A stretch of DNA of 64,000 nt from Streptomyces sp. BA2 (GTDB lineage: Bacteria > Actinomycetota > Actinomycetes > Streptomycetales > Streptomycetaceae): the NCBI RefSeq assembly GCF_009769735.1, contig NZ_WSRO01000002.1, positions 6,398,001 to 6,462,000 of the forward strand, given 5' to 3'. This document shows, piece by piece, positions 1-12,892 of the stretch. The stretch's first letter is position 1. Each line of letters begins with the position of its first letter. The notes under the pieces are model-generated. The model did no database searches and had not been told where the DNA came from. It saw nothing but the letters and a program-made list of their open reading frames with translations. The translations under genes were made by a program, and so were the position numbers.

Positions 1-2138
<2,138 letters not shown>

Positions 2139-2164
2139 GGGGGAGCCTCCTCGGCGATGGCGGG

Positions 2165-3586
2165 TCAGTGGGCTTCGGTGGCGGGGCCGTTCGTGGCGAG
2201 GCGTTTGATCGCGGCGAGGGGGACGGGGAGCCAGTCGGGGCGGTGGCGGGCCTCGTAGAGGACCTCGTACACCGCCTTGTCCGTTTCGTAGGCGCGCAGC
2301 AGCACCGGGTCCATCCGCGGATCACGGCCGGTGACCTCCGCGTACCCGGCGCAGTACGCCGCCCGGCAGTCGCCCGCCCACTCCGGCGCCCAGGGTTCGT
2401 GCGAGCGCGCCGCGTAGTCGAAGGACCGGAGCATGCCCGCCACGTCGCGCACCGGCGGCTGCGGCATCCTGCGCTCGGCCAGCGGGCGCGAGGGCTCACC
2501 CTCGAAGTCGATGAGCGACCACTCACCGGCGGGCGAGCGCAGGCACTGCCCCAGGTGCAGGTCGCCGTGGATGCGCTGGGCCGTCCAGTTCGCCTCGCCC
2601 CGCCCCAGGTCGGCGAGCGCCTCGAAGGTCGTGTGCAGGGCGGGGGCGTACGGCAGCAGGGCGGGCACCGCCTTGGCCGCCGCGTCCAGGCGATCGGCCA
2701 TGCCCTCGGCGACCAGCTCCACCTGGGCGCGGCCCAGCGTGACGGCGGGCAGCGCGCGGGCGAGCGCCAGATGCACCTCTGCGGTCGCCCGGCCGAGGGC
2801 CCGCGCCTCCTCGCTGAAGTCCCGTTCCGCGGCGAGCTCCCGCAGGGCCAGCTCCCAGCCGTCCACCGTGCCCTTCAGGAAGGGCTGGAGCACGCCGAGG
2901 ACGTTCACCGCGTCCTTGGTGCCCCCGGCGTCCGCCAGGAACCAGGCCGCGGGCGCCGGGACCTGCGGGCAGCCCTCGCGGGCCAGCAGCAGGGGCAGCT
3001 CCAGGTCGGGATTGACTCCGGGAACGATGCGGCGGAACAGCTTCAGAATGAACGTATCGCCGTACACGAGCGAGGAGTTGGACTGCTGGGCGCCCAGGAC
3101 GCGCGGCGCGAGATCAGCGCCTATGTCCTTGCGGGGGTCGCGCTCGAAGCGGAGCTTGCCGACGCGTGCCTGCGTGCGCAGCGCCTCAAGGAGGAATCCG
3201 GACATACGGGAGTCGTGCATCGCTTCGTAGACCGTGAACCCGGCGAGGGGCCCCCGCGTCACATGTCCGATCAGCGCGGGCGCGAGGCGCGGCGGCAGCT
3301 CGCGCCGTACGCCGATGAGGAGTTGATAGCAGTCGGCGGGCAGTGGGTGCGCGCCGACCGCCTGGCCGGGCACCTGGGGCTGCCGGACCCGTACGAGCAG
3401 GTGCAGGAGCCCCAACTCGGCGGTGGGCGGAAGGAGTTCGGTCGCCGTGGCCAGGGTGAAGTCCGTGATGGGGCGGCCCTTGCCCGCGAACCAGCGCTGC
3501 CGTGGCAGCCACGCGCGCAGCAGCGGATCGAGCGAGGCGAGCAGCGCGTCCGCGGTGATGCCTGGGCGGGTGACGGCTTCCGACAT
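2165..3586 (-). CDS. mak: maltokinase (Mak/Pep2)
   Basis: Phosphorylates maltose with ATP to alpha-maltose 1-phosphate, the donor for GlgE. The 473-residue protein has the aminoglycoside-phosphotransferase-like C lobe: the catalytic loop [10 protein letters not shown] and the metal-binding [12 protein letters not shown]. The N-terminal region ([19 protein letters not shown]) is typical of actinobacterial maltokinases. An in-frame start lies 30 bases further upstream at 3616, but the ATG at 3586 has GGAAAGGA about 8 bases before it and gives the usual N-terminus. It follows treS after a 120-base gap holding a strong hairpin, and precedes glgB by 26 bases, so it may be partly uncoupled from glgE-treS. 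Confidence 0.93.
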   Translation of the reverse strand: MSEAVTRPGITADALLASLDPLLRAWLPRQRWFAGKGRPITDFTLATATELLPPTAELGLLHLLVRVRQPQVPGQAVGAHPLPADCYQLLIGVRRELPPRLAPALIGHVTRGPLAGFTVYEAMHDSRMSGFLLEALRTQARVGKLRFERDPRKDIGADLAPRVLGAQQSNSSLVYGDTFILKLFRRIVPGVNPDLELPLLLAREGCPQVPAPAAWFLADAGGTKDAVNVLGVLQPFLKGTVDGWELALRELAAERDFSEEARALGRATAEVHLALARALPAVTLGRAQVELVAEGMADRLDAAAKAVPALLPYAPALHTTFEALADLGRGEANWTAQRIHGDLHLGQCLRSPAGEWSLIDFEGEPSRPLAERRMPQPPVRDVAGMLRSFDYAARSHEPWAPEWAGDCRAAYCAGYAEVTGRDPRMDPVLLRAYETDKAVYEVLYEARHRPDWLPVPLAAIKRLATNGPATEAH

Positions 3587-3660
3587 GGCGTCGCGTCCTT
3601 TCCGCGGTGCGGACAAGGGAGGAGTGCGGGAGTGCCGGTTGTGCGGGGAGAGTGCCCAGG

Positions 3661-3684
3661 GCGGGGCGGTGGAAACCGCCCCGC
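3661..3684 (-). terminator. hairpin between treS and mak
   Basis: Perfect 10-bp stem (GCGGGGCGGT at 3661-3670 pairing with 3675-3684) around a 4-base loop, in the 120-base gap after treS. There is no T tract, which is common in Streptomyces. It could terminate part of the transcription, act as an attenuator, or protect the upstream mRNA 3' end. Confidence 0.55.
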
Positions 3685-3706
3685 ACGGGAGTCGCAGGGG
3701 TGGAGC

Positions 3707-5403
<1,697 letters not shown>

Positions 5404-5407
<4 letters not shown>

Positions 5408-7551
5408 GGTGTGGGTGACCCTCCGATCAACGGTGAGGACGGTCGCAGGACCCTGAAGATGTGCGCGGGCGCGCGGCCCGGCTCAAGGCGCACATAGTTG
5501 GTCCTGCCCCAGTGATAGGTGTCGCCGGTGAGCTCGTCGCGCACCGGTACGGTCTCGTGCCAGGGGAGGCCGAGTTTCGGCATGTCCAACGAGACCGTGG
5601 CCTCCTGGGTGTGGTGGGCGTCGAGGTTCACGACCACCAGAACCGTGTTCGATCCGTCCTTGTCACTGGCCGTCTTCGAGTACGCGATCACCGCTTCCTG
5701 GTCCGTGGGGTGGAAGTGCAGGTCACGCAGTTGCCGCAGGGCGGGGTTGGTGCGCCGTACGCGGTTCAGCGTGGTGATGAGGGGCGCGATGGTGGAACCG
5801 GTGCGCTCTGCCGACTCCCAGTCGCGCGGCCGCAGTTGGTACTTCTCCGAGTTCAGATACTCCTCGCTGTCGGCCCGCGCCGGGGCGTTCTCGCAGAGTT
5901 CGTATCCGCTGTAGACGCCCCACGTCGGCGCGAGGGTTGCGGCGAGCACCGCGCGGGCCTCGAAGGCGGGGCGGCCGCCGTTCTGGAGGTAGGCGTGCAG
6001 GATGTCCGGGGTGTTGACGAAGAAGTTCGGCCGGAGGTAATGGGCAGTCTCGCCTGACAACTCGCCCAAGTAGTCCGTCAGTTCATCCTTGGCATTGCGC
6101 CAGGTGAAGTACGTGTAGGACTGCTGGAAGCCGATGGCGGCCAGGGTGCGCATCATGGCCGGGCGCGTGAAGGCCTCCGCCAGGAAGATGACGTCGGGGT
6201 CGGTGCGGTTGATGTCGGCAAGCACCTGCTCCCAGAAGGCGACCGGCTTGGTGTGGGGATTGTCGACGCGGAAGATACGCACGCCGTGGTCCATCCAGAA
6301 CCGCAGCAGGCGTAGGGTCTCGGCGATCAGACCGGGCATGTCGCGGTCGAAGGCCAGCGGGTAGATGTCCTGATACTTCTTCGGGGGGTTCTCCGCGTAG
6401 GCGATGCTGCCGTCGGCACGGTGCTGGAACCACTCGGGGTGCTTGTCCACCCAGGGGTGGTCGGGGGAGCACTGCAGGGCGAAGTCCAGGGCGACTTCGA
6501 GGTGCAGGTCGCCGGCGCGGCGTACGAAGGCGTCGAAGTCCTCCAGGGTGCCCAGGTCGGGGTGGATCGCGTCGTGGCCGCCCTCGGGGGAGCCGATCGC
6601 CCAGGGCACGCCGACGTCGTGCGGGCCGGGGGAGAGGGAGTTGTTGGGGCCTTTGCGGAAGGTGGTTCCGATGGGGTGGATGGGCGGCAGGTAGACGACG
6701 TCGAAGCCCATCGCGGCGATCGCAGGCAGCCGCTCGGCGGCCGTGCGGAAAGTGCCCGACTTCGGGGGCTGCCCCTTGCGGACGACGGCGCCCTCCGAGC
6801 GCGGGAAGAACTCGTACCAGGACCCGAACAGCGCCCGCTCCCGCTCCACGAGCAGCGGCAACCGCTCCGACTCCGTGACGAGTTCGCGCAGCGGATGCTC
6901 GGCGAGGACCGCGTCCACCTCCGGGGTGAGAGCGGCCGCCAGACGGGCCGCGACGGGACGCTCCGCGTCGCGCAGGGCCTCGGCGGCGGTGCGGAGGGTG
7001 GCGCGGCGGCCCTTGCTCACCGGGGCCCCGGCCGCGGCCCGTTCGTGCAGGCGGGCGCCTTCCTCCAGGACGAGTTCGGTGTCGATGCCCGCCGGTACCT
7101 TGATGTGCGCGTGGTGCCGCCACTGGGTGACGGGATCTCCCCACGCCTCGACGGAGTACGTCCAGTTCCCCTCCGCGTCCGGAGTGACGTCCGCGCCCCA
7201 CCGGTCGGTGCCGGGGGCCAGCTCGCGCATGGGAGTCCATGGCCCGGGGCGCCCTTCCGGATCGCGCAGCACGACGTTGGCGGCGACCGCCTCGTGGCCT
7301 TCGCGGAATACGGTGGCGGTGACCTGGAAGGTCTCGCCCACCACGGCCTTGGCGGGCCGCCGCCCGCCGTGGACCAGGGGTGCGATGTCGAGGACGGGTA
7401 TGCGGCCGGTGAGGGTGCCCGGCCGGGCGGATCGCGGGGGTGGGTCCTGCGGGGTGGGTTCCTGCTCCGGGTCCTGCTGTGGTGCCGAGGGCTCGGGCAC
7501 CCTTGTGGGGGCCTTTCCCGAGGGCTTCGCCGACGGGCGAGTTGAGGGCAT
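5404..7551 (-). CDS. glgE: alpha-1,4-glucan:maltose-1-phosphate maltosyltransferase
   Basis: GH13_3 enzyme that transfers maltosyl units from maltose 1-phosphate to linear alpha-1,4-glucan. In the 715-residue protein the predicted nucleophile is Asp430 ([14 protein letters not shown]) and the acid/base is Glu459 ([14 protein letters not shown]). These lie 36 positions later than the Asp394/Glu423 I remember for S. coelicolor GlgE isoform I, matching a Pro/Gln/Glu-rich N-terminal extension of similar length here. The ATG at 7551 has AGGAG about 6 bases upstream. It is first in the glgE-treS-mak-glgB series and overlaps treS by 4 bases. Its upstream region carries two sets of direct repeats. 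Confidence 0.97.
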
Positions 7552-7633
7552 GACCGCTCCTGTCCGCGTTACATAAGTGGGGCGGATACGGGGGTGTGGA
7601 GGGGTTCAGCGACTGCGTGCCGCGCTTGCGGGG

Positions 7634-7668
7634 CCGTACTGAGTCGTGACTGACCGTACTGAGCCGTG
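7634..7668. promoter_or_regulatory. 15-bp direct repeats with 20-bp period upstream of glgE
   Basis: The sequence ccgtactgag(t/c)cgtg occurs at 7634-7648 and 7654-7668 with one mismatch, 83-117 bases upstream of the glgE start. A 20-bp period is about two helical turns, as expected for a dimeric activator or repressor site near the -35 region. The binding protein is unknown. Confidence 0.5.
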
Positions 7669-7687
7669 TGCGTACCGGGGGAGCCTT

Positions 7688-7706
7688 CCCACCAACTTCG
7701 GGTGGG
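7688..7706 (-). other. short hairpin upstream of the glgE promoter region
   Basis: CCCACC at 7688-7693 pairs with GGTGGG at 7701-7706 around a 7-base loop. It lies between the glgE-proximal repeats and the 33-bp repeat pair. It could belong to a 5' leader if glgE transcription starts far upstream. Confidence 0.4.
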
Positions 7707-7724
7707 CAATCCGGCGCTTTGTTA

Positions 7725-7847
7725 ACTACTGGTGCGTAAGGCCTCATACAAGACCGGGGGCGGGCCCCGTCTTTCCGGCTGGGGGTCCGGGGAGCGTCCC
7801 CCGGGGCGTGCAGCACTACTGGTGCGTAAGGCCTCATACATGACCGG
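7725..7847. repeat. pair of 33-bp direct repeats in the glgE/subtilase intergenic region
   Basis: The blocks 7725-7757 and 7815-7847 are identical except at 7751/7841 in their first 32 bases. Both begin actactggtgcgtaaggcc and start 90 bases apart. Between them is a GC-rich stretch typical of Streptomyces spacers. The gap 7552-7955 has no convincing gene. Short minus-strand frames through the repeats would repeat the peptide MRPYAPVV but have no ribosome site. Possible recombination remnant or regulator site. Confidence 0.6.
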
Positions 7848-7903
7848 CGTCCTATCGAGGGTGCTTCGGGTTGACGCCTGAGGCAAGGCCGCGCCCGCGC
7901 ACG

Positions 7904-7941
7904 CAGAACCGGCCCCGCCGTGTGCGGCGGGGCCGGTTCTG
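7904..7941 (-). terminator. intrinsic terminator after the subtilase gene
   Basis: Perfect 17-bp stem (7904-7920 with 7925-7941) closed by a TGTG loop, starting 15 bases past the subtilase stop codon. It is the only strong hairpin at this gene end. Confidence 0.85.
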
Positions 7942-7955
7942 TGAGGCGTCGTGCT

Positions 7956-9170
7956 CTACGGGTTGTTGACCTGCAGCAACTTGTTCGGGGAGCCGAGGCC
8001 GGCGCCCGTCACCTTGCCCGGCACCGCCCGGTCGGACAGCGCCTTGCTCACCTCGGCCGGGGCGGCCGACGGGTGATCGGCGAGGTAGAGCGCCGCCGCG
8101 CCCGCCACGTGCGGCGAGGCCATCGACGTACCCGAGATGGTGTCCGTGGCGGCGTCGTTCGTGTTCCACGCGGAGGTGATGCCGACGCCCGGCGCGAACA
8201 GGTCGAGGCTGCTGCCCCAGTTGGAGAAGCTCGCCCTGGCGTCCTTGGCGTCGGTCGCGCCGACCGTGACCGCTTCCTTCACGCGGGCCGGCGAGAACAG
8301 GAACGCGGGAAGCCCGTCGTTCCCCGCCGCGACGGTGTAAGTGACCCCGGACGCGATGGAGTTGCGTACGGCCGCGTCCAGCTGGGCGTTGGCCGAGCCA
8401 CCCAGGCTGAGGTTGGCGACGGCGGGCTTCTTCGCGTTCTTCGTCACCCAGTCGATGCCGGCGATGACCTGCGCCGTCGACCCCGACCCCGCGTCGTCGA
8501 GCACGCGGACGCCCACGACGTTCGCCTTCTTGGCGACGCCGTGGCTCTCGCCCGCGACGGTCGCGGAGACATGCGTGCCGTGCCCGTTGCCGTCCTGCGC
8601 CGTGGCGTCGTTGTCGATGAAGTCCCAGCCGCTGCTCGCACGGCCGCCGAAGTCCTGGTGCGACGTGCGGATGCCGGTGTCGATGACGTACGTCGTCACG
8701 CCCTGCCCCGAAGACTCGGGCGAGGTGTAGGACTTGTCGAGCGGCAGATTCTTCTGGTCGATCCGGTCGAGTCCCCAGGAGGGCGGATTCTTCTGGGTGT
8801 GGTCCAGGGACACGGTGCTGTCCTGGACGACGGATGCGACCTTCGAGTCACCCGCGAGCTTCTTGGCCTGATCCGAACTGACCCGCACCGCATAACCGTT
8901 GAGCGCGGTGCTGTAGGTGTGACGTATTTCCGCCCCGTACTTCGCGGCGAGCCCCTTGCCCGCATCCGACGGGGCCTCGGTGCCGCCCTTGAGCGTGACG
9001 ATGTAACTTCCGCTGATGGAACCGGGCTCCCCGGCGCCGAGTATCTCCCCCAGCGGGGCATCGGCGGGAGCGGCGTTTGCGGGCAGCGTGATGGCCGAAA
9101 GCACCGCCGCCGTGGTGGCGGCGGTGACGGCTCCCGCCCACCGCAAACGCTTCTTTCGCGTCAGAGTCAT
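7956..9170 (-). CDS. secreted S8 family serine protease (subtilase)
   Basis: Extracellular serine endopeptidase of 404 residues. The signal peptide (KKRLRWAGAVTAATTAAVLS...ANAA) is followed by an inhibitor_I9 propeptide (SGSYIVTLKGG to about residue 125) and a proteinase K-like catalytic domain. The triad is visible: Asp164 in YVIDTGIR, His197 in GNGHGTHVSATVAG and Ser349 in ISGTSMASPHVAGAA, with AAGNDG as the oxyanion-hole region. The ATG at 9170 has GGGAGGG about 10 bases upstream; the frame extends further but loses the signal-peptide start. It ends without the C-terminal extra domain that some homologues carry, and is followed by a strong terminator. Confidence 0.95.
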   Translation of the reverse strand: MTLTRKKRLRWAGAVTAATTAAVLSAITLPANAAPADAPLGEILGAGEPGSISGSYIVTLKGGTEAPSDAGKGLAAKYGAEIRHTYSTALNGYAVRVSSDQAKKLAGDSKVASVVQDSTVSLDHTQKNPPSWGLDRIDQKNLPLDKSYTSPESSGQGVTTYVIDTGIRTSHQDFGGRASSGWDFIDNDATAQDGNGHGTHVSATVAGESHGVAKKANVVGVRVLDDAGSGSTAQVIAGIDWVTKNAKKPAVANLSLGGSANAQLDAAVRNSIASGVTYTVAAGNDGLPAFLFSPARVKEAVTVGATDAKDARASFSNWGSSLDLFAPGVGITSAWNTNDAATDTISGTSMASPHVAGAAALYLADHPSAAPAEVSKALSDRAVPGKVTGAGLGSPNKLLQVNNP

Positions 9171-9468
9171 ACGCTGGTTTCCCTCCCCAACTTGACGTGC
9201 CACTCGCGGAGTTGGAGCGGTCTGTGCCGGATTCCCCGTATCCTCCACGAGCGCCACTTGGCAGCCTCTCGTGTGGCGTGAGGCCCTACAAGACCACACG
9301 GCGTGGGGGAATCGGCCATACCGCCCGTGGGGGTGCTGTGAGGGTTGCGCCGATTTCCGGACGGATTCAGGATGCCTGCGATAGGTGCGGGGCCACGGGG
9401 TGACCGTCGGTACGTCGACGTCCGTTTTCCGCCAGCGGAGCAGTGCCCGGGGCCGTCACGCTGACGGC

Positions 9469-9915
9469 ATGACCAGCACACACGAAGCACCCGCGCCGGA
9501 CTCCCTCTCCGTCCTCACCGGCATGTACGAGGCGGAGTCCCGCTACCTGGCGGCAGGCGGACCCGGCAGGGCGTCGTTCGACCTGCTCGCCCCCTATTTC
9601 GCCCCCGATGTCGTACTGCACCAGGCGCGGGCACTCCCCTACGGCGGCACATGGCGCGGCCATGACGGCATGACCCGCTTCTTCCTCGCCATGGCCGAGG
9701 CGTGGGAGTCCTTCGAGATCGGCGAGCAGGAGTTCCTGGCCACGGGCGAGACGGTGGTCGTCCACAGCCAGGTCCGCGCGACGGCACGTGCCACGGGGCG
9801 TGAACTCGCCTTCCCCGTACTGCAGACGATCACCGTGCGGGACGGGCGGATCACGCAGGTGCGGCCGTTCTACTGGGACACGGCGACGATCGTGGCGGCG
9901 ATGACCCGGCCCTGA
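9469..9915 (+). CDS. SnoaL-like / NTF2-fold protein
   Basis: 148-residue protein with the cone-shaped NTF2-like fold pattern: helical start (GMYEAESRYLAAG), FDLLAPYFAPDVVLHQARAL, WRGHDGMTRFFLAMAEAWES and a beta-rich end (TITVRDGRITQVRPFYWDT). Members include polyketide cyclases, isomerases and many proteins of unknown role, so no reaction is assigned. The ATG at 9469 gives a normal N-terminus but has no ribosome site, so it may be leaderless. An in-frame start at 9385 would add 28 low-complexity residues. It is divergent from the subtilase and 130 bases before glgP. The 298-base gap before it shows no gene. Confidence 0.75.
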   Translation: MTSTHEAPAPDSLSVLTGMYEAESRYLAAGGPGRASFDLLAPYFAPDVVLHQARALPYGGTWRGHDGMTRFFLAMAEAWESFEIGEQEFLATGETVVVHSQVRATARATGRELAFPVLQTITVRDGRITQVRPFYWDTATIVAAMTRP

Positions 9916-10045
9916 GGGCCGTGCTCCCTGTGCGCCGTGGTGACAGGAGCGGCGCACCGCTAACGTCGGTGCGGTACGGCGATACGCGAGGTACGAAAGC
10001 CCCGGCATACGCCCCGTCAGACGCTCCGGCAGAGGTGCACACGTG

Positions 10046-12676
10046 ATGAAGGCCATCCGTCGATTCACCGTACGTCCCGCCCTTCCCGAACCCCTCACCC
10101 CGCTAGCGGAGCTGGCGCGCAACCTGCGCTGGTCCTGGCACACCGGAACCCGTGAACTGTTCAAGGCCGTCGACCCCGAGCAGTGGGCCGCATCGGGCGG
10201 CGACCCCGTGCGTCTCCTCGGCGGTGTGCCGCCCGCGCGGCTCGCGCAGCTGGCCGGGGACGCGCCCTTCCTGCGGCGGCTCGCCGAGGCCTCGGAGGGG
10301 CTTCGGGAGTACGTCACCGGGGCGCGCTGGTATCAGGAGCAGGCCGCCGAGCGTGGCGGCGAACTGCCGCGCGCCGTCGCCTACTTCTCGCCCGAGTTCG
10401 GCATCACCGCCGCCCTTCCGCAGTACTCGGGCGGGCTCGGCATCCTCGCGGGCGACCACCTGAAGGCGGCGAGCGACCTCGGGCTTCCGCTCATCGGGGT
10501 CGGGCTGCTCTACCGGCACGGCTACTTCCACCAGTCCCTGTCCCGCGACGGCTGGCAGCAGGAGACCTACCCGGTGCTCGACCCGAACGAGCTGCCCCTC
10601 TCCCTCCTGCGCGAGGCGGACGGCACCCCGAGCCTGGTGTCGATCGCGCTGCCCGGCGGGCGATCGCTGCGGGCCCACGTCTGGCAGGCCGGCGTCGGAC
10701 GCGTACCGCTGCTGATGCTCGACTCGGACGTCGAGGAGAACGACCCCGGCGCCCGCGAGGTGACCGACCGGCTCTACGGCGGCGGCAGCGAGCACCGGCT
10801 GCTCCAGGAGATGCTGCTCGGCATCGGCGGGGTGCGCGCCATCAGGACGTACTGCCGGCTGAGCGGGCACCCGGAGCCCGAGGTCTTCCACACGAACGAA
10901 GGTCACGCGGGCTTCCTCGGTCTGGAGCGGATCCATGAACTCGCGCGTGAGGGCGTGGAGTTCGACACCTCGCTCGAAGCGGTGCGGGCCGGGACCGTCT
11001 TCACCACCCACACCCCCGTACCCGCCGGAATCGACCGCTTCGACCGTGAGCTGGTCGCCCGGCACTTCGGCCCGGACGCCGAGCTGCCCCGCATCGATGT
11101 CGAGCGGATACTGCGGCTCGGTATGGAGACGTATCCCGGCGGCGAGCCCAACCTCTTCAACATGGCGGTGATGGGCCTGCGGCTCGGGCGCCGCGCCAAC
11201 GGCGTCTCCACCCTGCACGGCAAGGTGAGCCGTGAGATGTTCGCGGGCCTGTGGCCGGGATTCGACGCCGAAGAGGTGCCGATCGCCTCCGTCACGAACG
11301 GCGTGCACGCCCCGACGTGGGTCGCCCCCGAGGTCTTCCGCCTCGGCGCACGTCAGATCGGCGCGCAGAAGACCGAGGACGCGCTGTCGGTGGGCGGCTC
11401 CGACCGGTGGGACGCCGTGGCCGAGATCCAGGACGCGGACATCTGGGAGCTGCGGCGTGAGCTGCGGGGCCAGCTGGTGACGGAAGTCCGGCAGCGGCTT
11501 TACGCGTCGTGGCGCCAACGGGGCGCGGCGAGCGCGGAGTTGGGCTGGACGGACGACGTACTGGACCCGGACGTCCTGACGATCGGCTTCGCGCGCCGCG
11601 TCCCCTCGTACAAGCGCCTGACGCTGATGCTGCGGGACCGTGACCGGCTGATGGAGCTGCTCACGCATCCGGAGAGGCCGATCCAGATCGTGGTGGCGGG
11701 CAAGGCGCATCCGGCGGACGACGGGGGCAAGCGGCTCATCCAGGAGCTGGTGCGCTTCACGGACGATCCGCGGGTGCGGCACCGGATCGTGTTCCTGCCG
11801 GACTACGGCATGGCGATGGCCCAGAAGCTGTACCCCGGCTGCGACGTCTGGCTGAACAACCCTCTTCGTCCGCTGGAGGCGTGCGGGACGAGCGGGATGA
11901 AGGCCGCGCTGAACGGCTGCCTCAACCTGTCGGTCCTTGACGGCTGGTGGGACGAGTGGTTCGAGCCGGACTTCGGGTGGGCGATTCCCACGGCGGACGG
12001 GGCGGCGACGGACGACGACCGGCGGGACGATCTGGAGGCGGCGGCGCTGTACGACCTCCTCGAACGCAGGATCACGCCCCGCTTCTACGAGCAGGGTCCG
12101 GCCGGCCTGCCCGACCGATGGATCGAGATGGTGCGCCGGACACTGACCCGGCTGGGGCCGAAGGTGCTCGCGGGGCGGATGGTGCGTGACTACGTGGAGC
12201 AGCTGTACGTCCCCGCCGCGCGGGCGCATCGCACCCTTGGCCCGGATGCCGCGGGGGAGCTGGCCTCCTGGAAGGCGCGGGTGCGCGCCGCCTGGCCGCG
12301 GGTCGCCGTCGACCACGTGGAGGCGTCGGCGACGGGCACCACGGCCGAACTGGGCGCCACGCTGTCGTTGCGGGTCCGCGTGCACCTGGGCGAGCTGACC
12401 CCGGACGACGTGGAGGTCCAGGCGATCGCGGGCCGCGTAGACCCCGAGGACGTCATCGCCGACGCGAGCCCGGTGCCGCTGAAGCCGGTGGGCGGGCCCG
12501 ACGCGGAGGGCCGGCGCTTGTACGAGGGGCCGCTGGCCCTGGACCGCACGGGGCCGTTCGGCTACACGGTGCGGATCCTTCCATTCCACCGACTGCTGGC
12601 CAACGGGGCGGAGTTGGGCTTGGTGGCGGTGCCGTCGGACGGGACGGGGGAGGCGGCGGGGATGTTGTTGCGGTAG
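10046..12676 (+). CDS. glgP: alpha-glucan phosphorylase (GT35)
   Basis: Releases glucose 1-phosphate from alpha-1,4-glucan ends using pyridoxal phosphate. It is of the actinobacterial type, with an N-terminal DUF3417 segment (about residues 1-120: RRFTVRPALPEPLTPLAELA, NLRWSWHTGTRELF) before the phosphorylase core (AVAYFSPEFGITAALPQYSG, HTNEGHAGFLGLERI). The cofactor lysine is Lys619 in EACGTSGMKAALNG. GTG 10043 and ATG 10046 are adjacent candidate starts behind AGAGG. At about 876 residues the length is normal. It sits divergent from the glgE operon, a common pairing of synthesis and breakdown genes, and is followed by a large inverted-repeat element. Confidence 0.95.
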   Translation: MKAIRRFTVRPALPEPLTPLAELARNLRWSWHTGTRELFKAVDPEQWAASGGDPVRLLGGVPPARLAQLAGDAPFLRRLAEASEGLREYVTGARWYQEQAAERGGELPRAVAYFSPEFGITAALPQYSGGLGILAGDHLKAASDLGLPLIGVGLLYRHGYFHQSLSRDGWQQETYPVLDPNELPLSLLREADGTPSLVSIALPGGRSLRAHVWQAGVGRVPLLMLDSDVEENDPGAREVTDRLYGGGSEHRLLQEMLLGIGGVRAIRTYCRLSGHPEPEVFHTNEGHAGFLGLERIHELAREGVEFDTSLEAVRAGTVFTTHTPVPAGIDRFDRELVARHFGPDAELPRIDVERILRLGMETYPGGEPNLFNMAVMGLRLGRRANGVSTLHGKVSREMFAGLWPGFDAEEVPIASVTNGVHAPTWVAPEVFRLGARQIGAQKTEDALSVGGSDRWDAVAEIQDADIWELRRELRGQLVTEVRQRLYASWRQRGAASAELGWTDDVLDPDVLTIGFARRVPSYKRLTLMLRDRDRLMELLTHPERPIQIVVAGKAHPADDGGKRLIQELVRFTDDPRVRHRIVFLPDYGMAMAQKLYPGCDVWLNNPLRPLEACGTSGMKAALNGCLNLSVLDGWWDEWFEPDFGWAIPTADGAATDDDRRDDLEAAALYDLLERRITPRFYEQGPAGLPDRWIEMVRRTLTRLGPKVLAGRMVRDYVEQLYVPAARAHRTLGPDAAGELASWKARVRAAWPRVAVDHVEASATGTTAELGATLSLRVRVHLGELTPDDVEVQAIAGRVDPEDVIADASPVPLKPVGGPDAEGRRLYEGPLALDRTGPFGYTVRILPFHRLLANGAELGLVAVPSDGTGEAAGMLLR

Positions 12677-12693
12677 GGGTGGTCCCTGCGGGG

Positions 12694-12858
12694 CTTTCCC
12701 CAACCCCACCCCTTCCCGAAACCAAGGGGCTCCGCCCCCTGGACCCCCGACAAGATGTCCTCAAACGCCGGACAGGCTGGAATTCCAGCCCGTCCGGCGT
12801 TTGAGGACAAGGCCCCCGCGCCGAGCGGGTTTTCGGGAAGGGGCGGGGTTGGGGAAAG
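12694..12858. repeat. nested inverted-repeat element between convergent glgP and npr genes
   Basis: Outer arms 12694-12721 and 12831-12858 pair at 27 of 28 positions. An inner pair, 12756-12773 and 12792-12809, is perfect over 18 bp and encloses the palindrome GGCTGGAATTCCAGCC at 12775-12790. A small GGGGC/GCCCC hairpin lies at 12726-12738. It sits exactly between two convergent genes, so a bidirectional terminator is likely. Its right half recurs at 59650-59776. I recall the GTCCGGCGTTTGAGGAC core as frequent between Streptomyces genes. Confidence 0.85.
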
Positions 12859-12892
12859 GAAGCCCCGAGTGCCACCTGGCCGTGAAGGGGAC

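Noticed and set aside
7646..7843. Small plus-strand frame and the repeated MRPYAPVV minus-strand peptide in the glgE upstream gap
   Set aside because: No ribosome site and the peptide repeats only because the DNA repeats.
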